The notes under the pieces were generated by a model. That model was given only the letters and a program-made list of their open reading frames with translations, made no database searches and had not been told where the DNA came from. Shown in pieces: positions 1-6,059 of a stretch of 7,746 bases of DNA. The DNA comes from an uncultured beta proteobacterium (GTDB lineage Bacteria > Pseudomonadota > Gammaproteobacteria > Burkholderiales > Burkholderiaceae): NCBI GenBank assembly GCA_903843315.1, contig CAIMPQ010000031.1, forward strand, positions 1-7,746, in the 5' to 3' direction. Numbering within the stretch: the stretch's first letter is position 1; each line of letters opens with the position of its first letter. A program made the translations under genes and the position numbers.

Positions 1-1
1 G

Positions 2-178
2 GACGGCACGGTCATGCCTGCATCCAAGCTAGCTGAAGCGAAGGAATTGGAACTACAGCGAATAAGAGACTTTGAGAGCGCTTCCGTAGACGAAGAACGC
101 CACAGAAAGAATGCAGCCCCTGCTCCAGATGAAAAGCTCAAGTGTCTGCCGCTTACTAGAGAGCGGTTTGAAGAGTAG
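2..178 (+). CDS. C-terminal end of an unrecognised protein (5' end outside window)
   Basis: Only this plus-strand frame stays open from the left edge to a TAG at 176-178; the other two plus frames stop within the first 40 bases. The visible 58 residues are hydrophilic and rich in Glu, Lys and Arg, with a helical stretch (KLAEAKELELQRIRDFE) and the ending LPLTRERFEE. There is no membrane segment and no motif I recognise. An internal ATG at 14 could start a 54-residue protein, but I see no good ribosome site before it, so a truncated longer gene is more likely. It lies on the 3' side of tRNA-Arg, where genes of integrated elements often sit, but nothing here shows integrase catalytic residues. 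Function unknown. Confidence 0.5.
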   Translation, partial: DGTVMPASKLAEAKELELQRIRDFESASVDEERHRKNAAPAPDEKLKCLPLTRERFEE

Positions 179-198
179 AAAACGTTGCTAAATAACTA

Positions 199-241
199 AT
201 TTGGTCACCATTTGGTCACCGCAGGCTATATTTTGGTCACC
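199..241 (+). repeat. Three phased direct repeats of TTTGGTCACC
   Basis: Exact copies of TTTGGTCACC begin at 200, 211 and 232, giving start-to-start spacings of 11 and 21 bases, or about one and two helical turns. The first two are perfect tandem 11-mers (ATTTGGTCACC). The core GGTCACC is nearly palindromic. The array lies in the non-coding stretch 179-344, between the end of the left-hand gene and the 3' side of tRNA-Arg. Same-face spacing is typical of binding sites for a repressor or for arm-type binding by a tyrosine integrase. Which protein binds here cannot be told from the window. Confidence 0.75.
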
Positions 242-280
242 ATGCAGTGTATAAATATGGTTCGTACGAATAGCGTGTTA

Positions 281-323
281 TTTATATAAAAGCCCGCTAA
301 GTACTGTATTTAAGGGGGCAGGC
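281..323 (-). terminator. Probable Rho-independent terminator of the tRNA unit
   Basis: Read on the minus strand, GCCTGC (323-318) pairs with GCGGGC (297-292), including one G-T pair, and is followed by TTTTATATAAA (291-281). Between the arms, TAAATAC and GTACTTA add an imperfect AT-rich inner stem. It begins about 22 bases past the encoded CCA of tRNA-Arg, where a tRNA transcript would be expected to end. The 6-base GC stem with a U-rich tail is reasonable but not strong. The rest of 242-344 is AT-rich and holds only a 10-base palindrome (TTCGTACGAA, 261-270). Confidence 0.5.
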
Positions 324-344
324 ATAAAGTTTTATTAATTTGTC

Positions 345-421
<77 letters not shown>

Positions 422-457
422 TTATATGCTGGGTATATCTAGAACAATCAGGGAAAG

Positions 458-534
458 TGGTCGGAGTACAAGGATTCGAACCTTGGACCCCCTGCTCCCA
501 AAGCAGGTGCGCTACCAGGCTGCGCTACACTCCG
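458..534 (-). tRNA. tRNA-Pro (anticodon TGG)
   Basis: This is a complete 77-base minus-strand tRNA. The acceptor stem is CGGAGTG/TACTCCG and the D-loop contains AGCCTGGTAGCGC. The anticodon stem CCTGC/GCAGG encloses loop TTTGGGA, with anticodon TGG at 500-498. The T-arm is centred on GGTTCGAATCC, the discriminator is A, and CCA is encoded at 460-458. It is the first gene of a two-tRNA unit, with tRNA-Arg following after 36 bases. Confidence 0.97.
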
Positions 535-545
535 ACGGAACCGAT

Positions 546-575
546 ATTCTACACCGAGACGCCCTAGAGGGGCAA
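546..575 (-). promoter_or_regulatory. Sigma-70-type promoter of the tRNA-Pro/tRNA-Arg unit
   Basis: On the minus strand a -35-like TTGCCC (575-570) and a -10 TAGAAT (551-546) are separated by 18 bases. The -10 is preceded by TG (extended -10). The -10 ends 11 bases before the first base of tRNA-Pro, leaving a leader of only a few bases, as usual for tRNA operons. The spacer contains a GCCC/GGGC inverted repeat. The promoter overlaps the leader of the small gene starting at 595 on the other strand, so the two units may interfere. Confidence 0.6.
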
Positions 576-594
576 ATACTGTAAGATTCGCTCT

Positions 595-963
595 ATGGTT
601 GCCTATTTTTCAAGCAAATTTACGAAGCAAATTCAAGCCGCATTCACAGTGGCTTTGCTCCTTTTTTGCCTGTTAGGAACCCACTGGATTGGCTTTGCTC
701 ACAGCATTTCTCATGCGGGCCTGCATAGCCAGTCAATCGAAAAATGTTCTGCTTCTGAGTCTGTTCCTAGCCTGACCCACAGCTCTGATGTTTGCCAATT
801 ATTTGATGCCCTCACGCTAGCTAGCTTTGCACCTAGCAATGACGCTAACCTTGTTGCCTCTGTTCAATACGCCCTTGATATAGCGAAGTCTGAAGATTCA
901 ATTCTGATTGAATCTAAGCTTGCTTTTTATCAATCGCGCGCACCACCCACTTTCATCCTGTAA
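595..963 (+). CDS. Small secreted or periplasmic His-containing protein, partner of the receptor gene
   Basis: This 122-residue protein has a Sec-type signal: a basic start (SSKFTKQ), a hydrophobic core at about residues 15-28 (AAFTVALLLFCLLG) and a possible cleavage after GFA at 33-35. The mature part opens with His-rich HSISHAGLH and has further H62 plus Cys at 51 and 67, the second in DVCQLFDALT. It ends in SRAPPTFIL. This layout (signal, N-terminal His cluster, CxxFDA, terminal RAPP) recalls short exported proteins encoded beside TonB-dependent receptors, including DUF2946-like ones, but that is an impression. Sixty-eight bases separate it from the receptor gene on the same strand. A periplasmic metal-handling role is inferred. 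The ribosome site is weak (TAAGA, 8 bases upstream), and an in-frame TAG at 565-567 excludes a longer start. Confidence 0.72.
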   Translation: MVAYFSSKFTKQIQAAFTVALLLFCLLGTHWIGFAHSISHAGLHSQSIEKCSASESVPSLTHSSDVCQLFDALTLASFAPSNDANLVASVQYALDIAKSEDSILIESKLAFYQSRAPPTFIL

Positions 964-968
964 ATCTA

Positions 969-999
969 ACGTGCGCTTTGCGCATGTCTGTTTTGATTT
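969..999 (+). terminator. Hairpin with short T-rich tail between the small gene and the receptor gene
   Basis: ACGTGCGC (969-976) pairs with GCGCATGT (980-987) around a TTT loop: eight pairs, one of them G-T. CTG and then TTTTGATTT follow. It starts five bases after the stop codon at 961-963. The stem is strong but the T-run is short and offset, so it may be a leaky terminator or attenuator that sets the ratio of the two proteins, or simply an mRNA-stabilising hairpin. Confidence 0.35.
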
Positions 1000-1000
1000 A

Positions 1001-1018
1001 TCACCAATCATTTGGTGA
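1001..1018 (+). promoter_or_regulatory. Perfect inverted repeat in the leader of the receptor gene
   Basis: TCACCAA (1001-1007) and TTGGTGA (1012-1018) form a perfect 7-base inverted repeat with a 4-base centre (TCAT). It ends five bases before the GGA (1023-1025) that probably serves as ribosome site for the ATG at 1032. It could be an operator or an RNA hairpin beside the ribosome site. It does not resemble the AT-rich Zur or Fur dyads I know. Confidence 0.4.
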
Positions 1019-1031
1019 ACTTGGATGAAAC

Positions 1032-3110
1032 ATGAACCATCGGTTTTACTTATTTCCTTTTCTTGTATTTTTAGTATTGTTTGCAAGCCCTGCTTGGTCA
1101 CAAGACCAGGCAGATTCATTGCCGCAACTAAACGTTAGTGGCGTGCGTGAGAATGATTCTGGAATACTATCTCCACATAAAGTGCTATCTGGAGATGAAC
1201 TACAAAATAAGTTAGCTGGGTCGTTAGGTGCCACGCTTGCAAATGAATTAGGTGTTTCAGCTACAGGCTATGGAGCGGGAGCGTCTAGACCTGTCATACG
1301 CGGTCTAGAAGGCCCACGAGTACAGATTTTGCAAAATGGTTTGTCAGTTGGTGATGTGTCGAGTATTTCAGCTGATCATGCCGTTGCTAATCCCATTCAG
1401 AATGCCCATCAAATTGAGATTTTACGTGGTGCTGCAGCCCTTCTGTATGGATCAGGATCAAGCGGTGGTTTAGTGAATGTCGTCAATGATCGGATCGTGA
1501 CTTCCATGCCAGATGCTGTTTCTGGACTGATTAATACGAGCTATGAAACGGTAAATCAAGGCAAGACTGCGAATATTGAGTTAGATGCCCCTGCCGGTCC
1601 ATTAGCCCTTCACCTAGATTCGGCGATTAGTAATTCGAATAACTATCGCATCCCTGGTTTTGCGGAACAAGGTGGACCGAACGCCAACTGGGCAATCAAC
1701 CCTGGCGAGCCTGTCAATATTCCCTATAGCGGTAAGCTGCCATTTTCTTATAGCAATCAAAACAGTTTAGGCTTAGGTGCAACCTATTTGCGTAGCGATG
1801 GCTATACCGGGATTTCTTTAGAGCGTATGAATCACAACTACGGCATACCAACATATGAAGGGGGATTTATTCAGCAATCCCAAAATCGGTATGACATTGC
1901 GCACCAGGCCAATGATCCATTTGATGGCTTTTCTTCCATTAAAATTAGTGCTGCAAATTCCAACTATCAGCACACCGAATTTCTAAATAATGGCGCTCCT
2001 TCTACGCAGTGGAATAACACTGCTACTGAAGCGCGACTAGAGATGGCCCACAAAGAATTTTTAGGGTCCAAGGGAATCATTGGCGCGCAAGTGACTGGTG
2101 CAACACTCAATGCGACTGATTTGACTACTGGTAATTATGCGATTGTGCCGCAGACCAAATCCAACTCGACAGCGCTATTCTTAATTGAGGAAGGTCGTTA
2201 TGGTCCAGTCAAAACAAGCCTAGGCGCACGCTATAACTATGCTACTCAGAACCCGAATTCAACAACCCAGTTCCCCAGCGCTAGTAGTCAAGAATTTGTA
2301 CCAAACTCCTATGGACCGCCCTCCTTGCAAAACCGACAATTTAATTTGATGTCGTATTCAGCCGGGGGTTTGCTTGATGTTGCTAAAGGCTATGGACTAG
2401 GCCTTTCGTATACCGTGTCACAAAGAGCCCCTTCAGCTCAAGAACTCTACTCTTATGGTCCACATGACTCCACCGCTACCTTTGATATTGGTAATTCCAA
2501 TTTAGGAACAGAAACATCGCACAATGTGGAAGTCAATTTTCAGAAAACGCTGGGATTGATTCGCAGTAAAGCGAGCATTTATCGAAATCAGTTTACGAAC
2601 TATATTTATGGTTTCTATACCGGTTCTTACAGTCAGGCGAATGAAAACTTTTCAGTAGTCCAAGCATCGCAAGCCAATGCCAGCATTCGGGGCGCTGAAG
2701 GGGAAATAAGTTATAACTGGAATCAAACTGGGGTTGGTGCTCGAGTCTTTGGCGATGTATCACAAGGCACTTTTAACTCTGGTGGCAATTTACCTTTGCA
2801 ACCAGCGCCACGCCTGGGTAGTGAGTTAGCCTATCAACGCAATGGTTGGTTAACCAGCGCAACCTATATTTATAGTTACCAACAAAATCGTCTAGCGAGC
2901 TGGGAAATCGGACCAACCCCAAGTTACAACTTACTCAACGCCAACCTCTCCTATACAGAGCGCATTGGCAAGGTGAATTGGACTGGATATTTAATAATGA
3001 AGAATCTCTTAAATGATGAGATTCGTTATGCCACTTCACCAATGGCAGTTAGGTTATATGCTCCACAACCAGGGAGAAGTTTACTAGTAGGTATCAGAGC
3101 AGCGTTTTAA
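1032..3110 (+). CDS. TonB-dependent outer-membrane receptor, ZnuD-like (probable zinc uptake)
   Basis: Length is 692 residues, typical of the ZnuD group. A signal peptide (1-23, ending AWS) is followed by a TonB-box-like segment (LPQLNVSG, 30-37). The plug domain spans about 45-155 and contains GAGASRPVIRGLEGPRV, ADHA (114-117) and EILRGAAALLYGSGSSGG (129-146). The rest is a 22-strand-type barrel ending in phenylalanine, the usual assembly signal. The plug Asp-His pair (D115, H116) and barrel motif QELYSYGPH (H478) match conserved positions in Neisseria ZnuD, where such residues are reported to bind zinc. After NYGIP (269-273), ZnuD carries a long His-rich loop; here it is short (TYEGGFIQQSQNRYD) without His. 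Zinc is the best guess for substrate; another metal or chelate is possible. No Zur-like dyad is evident upstream. The gene converges on the CHR pair with a 12-base gap and no clear terminator. Confidence 0.88.
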   Translation: MNHRFYLFPFLVFLVLFASPAWSQDQADSLPQLNVSGVRENDSGILSPHKVLSGDELQNKLAGSLGATLANELGVSATGYGAGASRPVIRGLEGPRVQILQNGLSVGDVSSISADHAVANPIQNAHQIEILRGAAALLYGSGSSGGLVNVVNDRIVTSMPDAVSGLINTSYETVNQGKTANIELDAPAGPLALHLDSAISNSNNYRIPGFAEQGGPNANWAINPGEPVNIPYSGKLPFSYSNQNSLGLGATYLRSDGYTGISLERMNHNYGIPTYEGGFIQQSQNRYDIAHQANDPFDGFSSIKISAANSNYQHTEFLNNGAPSTQWNNTATEARLEMAHKEFLGSKGIIGAQVTGATLNATDLTTGNYAIVPQTKSNSTALFLIEEGRYGPVKTSLGARYNYATQNPNSTTQFPSASSQEFVPNSYGPPSLQNRQFNLMSYSAGGLLDVAKGYGLGLSYTVSQRAPSAQELYSYGPHDSTATFDIGNSNLGTETSHNVEVNFQKTLGLIRSKASIYRNQFTNYIYGFYTGSYSQANENFSVVQASQANASIRGAEGEISYNWNQTGVGARVFGDVSQGTFNSGGNLPLQPAPRLGSELAYQRNGWLTSATYIYSYQQNRLASWEIGPTPSYNLLNANLSYTERIGKVNWTGYLIMKNLLNDEIRYATSPMAVRLYAPQPGRSLLVGIRAAF

Positions 3111-3122
3111 GGATTTAATTCC

Positions 3123-3647
3123 TCAAAGAAATTTGAGAGCGATCAACCCAACCAGTCCTGACCCAAGAATGACAAAAACGGGATTGATCTTGGTTTTTAG
3201 GATGAGGAAAAGCGTGATGAGGGCCAAAATTAAGGTGATGGGGCTGACTATGGATGCCTTAGCTACCGCATAGACACCTGACGCCATTAAACCGATTGAA
3301 ATGGGTTCTAGTGCATCTTGTACAGAGCGCCGCCAAGGACTCTCACCGAATCGCTCCCATAGACGACCTGCATAAAGACATAAAACACTCGATGGCAGGA
3401 AGAATGAAAACAACACTACAGCAGCGCCTAGTGAGCCCGCAACCTGGAAGCCAATGACCAACACCATCAACATATTGGGGCCAGGAGCGATTTGGCCAAA
3501 ACTATAGATATGGATAAACTGAGTATGTGAAATTCCAAAGTTTTGAGAAAGTAAGGTTTGCATTTCAGGCAGAACCGCAGTTCCACCGCCTACTGCCAAG
3601 AGGGAAAGTAAGCTAAAAGTCAGAAATAAACTTGGGAGATGACTCAT
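3123..3647 (-). CDS. CHR-family (chromate transporter) half-protein, C-terminal-type
   Basis: This 174-residue, strongly hydrophobic protein is about half a full ChrA. It has the CHR signature in its C-terminal-domain form: GGGTAVLPEM at 20-29, then FGQIAPGPN at 50-58, followed by several membrane helices up to the last residues. Its start codon overlaps the stop of the upstream half by 4 bases (ATGA, 3647-3644), so translation is coupled. GGGA about 8 bases upstream can serve as ribosome site. Paired short CHR proteins are thought to act together, equivalent to the two halves of full-length chromate efflux proteins. Chromate as the real substrate is not established here; the neighbours suggest phosphate stress instead. 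A small inverted repeat (CTCAAA/TTTGAG, 3122-3137) overlaps the 3' end. Confidence 0.87.
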   Translation of the reverse strand: MSHLPSLFLTFSLLSLLAVGGGTAVLPEMQTLLSQNFGISHTQFIHIYSFGQIAPGPNMLMVLVIGFQVAGSLGAAVVLFSFFLPSSVLCLYAGRLWERFGESPWRRSVQDALEPISIGLMASGVYAVAKASIVSPITLILALITLFLILKTKINPVFVILGSGLVGLIALKFL

Positions 3648-4210
3648 AAACTTTTCCCAGGTCTATAAAGATAAATCGCAACCGGAGCCATGATGAGTAA
3701 AACCAGTGGCAGCGCCAATTTAGCAATGCTCATTAAGCAAAAAGTAACGACAATGATGGCGACAGATTTAAAGTGCTTCCAATTATCATCGCCAATGCGG
3801 TAAGTAATTGCCGCCAAGAGGCCACAGGCACTAGCAGCTACTCCCATCAATAGGAAGTTAGCCATTGGATGGTTCGAGTTTTCTGAATACAACAGTCCAA
3901 GCGCTAAGACAAAAATAGATCCCGGAATAATCAAACCCAAAACTGCAATGAGCGCGCCTAATTTGCCTCTTAAGAGATCTCCTGCTAGCACGGCTAAGTT
4001 AACAGAATTTAATCCTGGCATCGTTTGACTAATTGCCAAAAAGGCCATGAACTCATCTGCAGTAAGCCACTTACGCTTTTCTACTAAAAGAATCCGCTCA
4101 TAAGCAACAATCCCTCCACCAAAACTAACAGCACCGATAATGAAGAACTGTACAAATAGATCTTTGAGTGTGACAGGATTGGGTTGATCAGTAACAGCAA
4201 GTTCAGCCAT
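3644..4210 (-). CDS. CHR-family (chromate transporter) half-protein, N-terminal-type
   Basis: This 188-residue inner-membrane protein has the N-terminal CHR signature: FIIGAVSFGGG at 23-33, KRKWLTADEF at 45-54 and QTMPGLNSVNLA at 62-73, then four or more hydrophobic helices. The usual PGP of this motif is PGL here (65-67). Its ATG begins two bases after the stop of the CYTH gene and has no strong ribosome site, so it probably depends on coupled translation. Together with the overlapping downstream half it should make one transport unit. The family is known for chromate (and sulfate-competitive) oxyanion transport; the substrate here is uncertain. Confidence 0.87.
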   Translation of the reverse strand: MAELAVTDQPNPVTLKDLFVQFFIIGAVSFGGGIVAYERILLVEKRKWLTADEFMAFLAISQTMPGLNSVNLAVLAGDLLRGKLGALIAVLGLIIPGSIFVLALGLLYSENSNHPMANFLLMGVAASACGLLAAITYRIGDDNWKHFKSVAIIVVTFCLMSIAKLALPLVLLIMAPVAIYLYRPGKSL

Positions 4211-4212
4211 AT

Positions 4213-5040
4213 TTATTCAGGCTTTCCATAAACCAAGGCGGTTTTAGTGCTACCGATTTCAAGCCAGTCAGCCAACTCATGCTGAAGGGCCTTGAAAAAT
4301 TTATTGGCCCGTTTGTGTGCCTTCGCTTGAGAGCGATTTTCATCAGTGATGCGATAAGAAAAAGCCAACTCACCAACAATGGGGTCCCCAACGCTTTTCA
4401 TCCAAATGGCGATTTCACAATGGGCCTGTACACCGTCACCAAAGACCAAGTTACCCAAGGGAAGACAAGCCTCAAGTATCTTATTCGTGCTACCACCCAC
4501 AATTCTGATGGGTGATTTTTTATCCAACGATAAAGTGGCAAGACCTGGAAAAAATTTAGTGATGCTGCTCAAATTTCGATCAAATAAACTGTCTAGTGGA
4601 ACTGCATCCAAAATGGCATTGTTAGAGTATAAATTTCGCGCTGTTCCAAGTTCATCGCCTCGCAAGATTTCCTCTTTCAGTCTACCTCTAGACTTGACGC
4701 CTTTTTTGGGTATGGGGTTGAACTTAGCGCACACATCAAGATCAGAGGCTCGACATTTCAGAGTGACTTCACACCAATCATCTACCCAGATATTTTGGCG
4801 TGACTCTCTCACCCGCAAAATTATATCGTTGCGGCGAAAATCCTCACCTGGAGTATCGTAAAAATAGATATTCCTTAAGCCAGTATTGGCATTATCCAGG
4901 TGAAAGAATTGGACCTTATTCTTTTTGCAAAATTGGAGTATCTGCTCGCTTAAGGCAGTAATACGGCTCAGGCGATCCAGGCCCTGAGGCTTGATTAGCA
5001 GCTTGAACTCTCGATTAGTGATCGATGGATGTAACTTCAT
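4213..5040 (-). CDS. Divergent CYTH-superfamily (triphosphate tunnel) protein
   Basis: This 275-residue soluble protein has no signal peptide. Features fitting the CYTH tunnel fold, in order: a first strand NREFKL (9-14) in place of ExExK, NIYFYDTP (57-64), IILRVRE (73-79), CEVTLKCR (90-97), RLKEEI (120-125) and a late strand VGELAFSYR (222-230). The alternating charged residues in these strands are what line the tunnel and bind triphosphate with metal in characterised members (ThTPase, inorganic triphosphatase ygiF, VTC4). The first Glu of ExExK is Asn here, so substrate and activity are open. The C-terminal 40 residues are helical and basic (AKAHKRANKFFKAL), but no CHAD domain follows. It sits 49 bases after ppk2 and 2 bases before the CHR pair. 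Linkage to PPK2 favours a role with polyphosphate or triphosphate. AAGGGG lies 8 bases before the ATG. Confidence 0.68.
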   Translation of the reverse strand: MKLHPSITNREFKLLIKPQGLDRLSRITALSEQILQFCKKNKVQFFHLDNANTGLRNIYFYDTPGEDFRRNDIILRVRESRQNIWVDDWCEVTLKCRASDLDVCAKFNPIPKKGVKSRGRLKEEILRGDELGTARNLYSNNAILDAVPLDSLFDRNLSSITKFFPGLATLSLDKKSPIRIVGGSTNKILEACLPLGNLVFGDGVQAHCEIAIWMKSVGDPIVGELAFSYRITDENRSQAKAHKRANKFFKALQHELADWLEIGSTKTALVYGKPE

Positions 5041-5048
5041 GATGAAAA

Positions 5049-5066
5049 CCCCTTATTAATAATAAG
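5049..5066 (-). promoter_or_regulatory. 15-base perfect palindrome overlapping the CYTH-gene ribosome site
   Basis: CTTATTA (5052-5058) and TAATAAG (5060-5066) form a perfect inverted repeat around a single base. On the minus strand its last three bases (AAG) begin the Shine-Dalgarno stretch AAGGGG (5054-5049), which lies 8 bases before the ATG at 5040. It could be a small operator, or a weak RNA hairpin masking the ribosome site and tuning expression after ppk2. AT-rich composition makes chance occurrence possible. Confidence 0.35.
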
Positions 5067-5089
5067 AGATTATCACTGTCCTGAAATTT

Positions 5090-5995
5090 TTAATATATTT
5101 CTGGAACGTACATCTCCGGTGGTACCGGGCCACGTAAATAATCAGGGTTATGGACTCGGGCTGGCAGAGTAATTTCTGGATGAGAGATCTCTTGATAAGG
5201 GATTTGAGTCAAAAGATGGCTAATGCAGTTCAGGCGCGCCTTTTTCTTATCATTTGCCGCTACAACCCACCATGGGGCTTCAGGTATATGAGTATGCTCG
5301 AGCATGGTTTCTTTAGCCTTGGTATAGGCTTCCCATAGGCGGCGGGCCTCTAGGTCCATAGGACTCAGTTTCCATTGCTTTAAAGGGTCATGAATGCGCA
5401 TCATGAAACGGTTGTACTGCTCATCATCTGAGATCGAGAACCAATATTTAATTAAGATAATTCCCGAGTTAATCATCATTCGCTCTAGATCAGGAACTGT
5501 TCTGAGAAATTCGTTATATTCCTCATCCGTACAAAATCCCATGACCTTCTCAACACCAGCTCGGTTATACCAACTACGATCAAAGAGCGCAATTTCTCCG
5601 CCGGCTGGTAACTGAGAAATGTAACGCTGAAAATACCATTGGGTTTTTTCACGCTCGTTTGGTGCTGGTAAAGCGACCACCTTACATACACGCGGATTTA
5701 ATCGCTGGGAAATTCGCTTAATAGCGCCGCCCTTGCCTGCTGAATCGCGACCTTCAAATAGCACTGCTACTTTGACTTTATTTGCAACTACCCAATCTTG
5801 GAGTTTTACCAACTCACCTTGTAGTCTAAATAGCTCTTTAAAATAGACATTTCGCGGGACATCCGAGCCAGGCTCACCATCAGGCACAAGACGGTCATCG
5901 TCAAGCTCCATTTCAAGTTCTTCATCCATGCTATCCAGAATCTCTTCTTGAGCACGTTTGTACCACTCGGCCATCTCTTTATGTTTTGAACTCAT
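5090..5995 (-). CDS. ppk2: Polyphosphate kinase 2, class I single-domain
   Basis: PPK2 transfers phosphate between polyphosphate and nucleotides, mostly forming NTP from NDP at the expense of polyphosphate in class I enzymes; it is cytosolic. At 301 residues it has normal length for a one-domain enzyme. Walker A is FEGRDSAGKGGAI (80-92) and Walker B is IALFDRSWYNRAG (135-147). The lid region runs from about 194 to 214 (YNRFMMRIHDPLKQWKLSPMD), with TQWYFQRYI (118-126) typical of class I. An acidic N-terminal extension (EELEMELDDD, 25-34) precedes SDVP (44-47). It follows the acyltransferase gene after 64 bases, which carry its own PhoB-like promoter, and leads the CYTH and CHR genes. The ribosome site is weak (only CAGCA in an A-rich leader). 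Confidence 0.95.
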   Translation of the reverse strand: MSSKHKEMAEWYKRAQEEILDSMDEELEMELDDDRLVPDGEPGSDVPRNVYFKELFRLQGELVKLQDWVVANKVKVAVLFEGRDSAGKGGAIKRISQRLNPRVCKVVALPAPNEREKTQWYFQRYISQLPAGGEIALFDRSWYNRAGVEKVMGFCTDEEYNEFLRTVPDLERMMINSGIILIKYWFSISDDEQYNRFMMRIHDPLKQWKLSPMDLEARRLWEAYTKAKETMLEHTHIPEAPWWVVAANDKKKARLNCISHLLTQIPYQEISHPEITLPARVHNPDYLRGPVPPEMYVPEIY

Positions 5996-6020
5996 TTTTA
6001 TTTGCTGTATTCGTTTGTTA

Positions 6021-6054
6021 TTTTTAGATCATAGATATGACATTAATATTACAG
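6021..6054 (-). promoter_or_regulatory. PhoB box and -10 element upstream of ppk2
   Basis: The minus strand reads CTGTAATATTAATGTCATA (6054-6036). Against the enterobacterial Pho box CTGTCATAWAWCTGTCAYW it matches 16 of 19 positions, as two half-sites 11 bases apart. Eleven bases after the second GTCA lies TAAAAA (6026-6021), usable as -10 and at the offset seen in E. coli phoA. Predicted transcription would start some 15-20 bases before the ppk2 ATG. The site begins five bases past the plsC stop, so ppk2 and the genes after it can be induced without plsC. The match is seen; PhoB control is inferred. Confidence 0.65.
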
Positions 6055-6059
6055 CCAGC

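Noticed and set aside
964..1031. Zur or Fur box, or a cobalamin riboswitch, upstream of the TonB receptor
   Set aside because: No AT-rich dyad of the Zur or Fur type is seen, and the 68-base leader is too short for a cobalamin riboswitch and lacks its B12-box.
3111..3137. Bidirectional terminator between the receptor and CHR genes (CTCAAA/TTTGAG)
   Set aside because: The stem is short and AT-rich, overlaps coding sequence and has no T-run on either strand.
4379..4861. 160-residue plus-strand open frame opposite the CYTH gene
   Set aside because: It lies wholly inside the minus-strand CYTH gene, which has clear motifs and a good ribosome site; the plus frame shows no domain-like pattern.
5041..5089. 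A PhoB box before the CYTH gene (CTGTC on the plus strand at 5076-5080)
   Set aside because: Only one half-site is present, it points away from the gene, and no second unit occurs 11 bases away.
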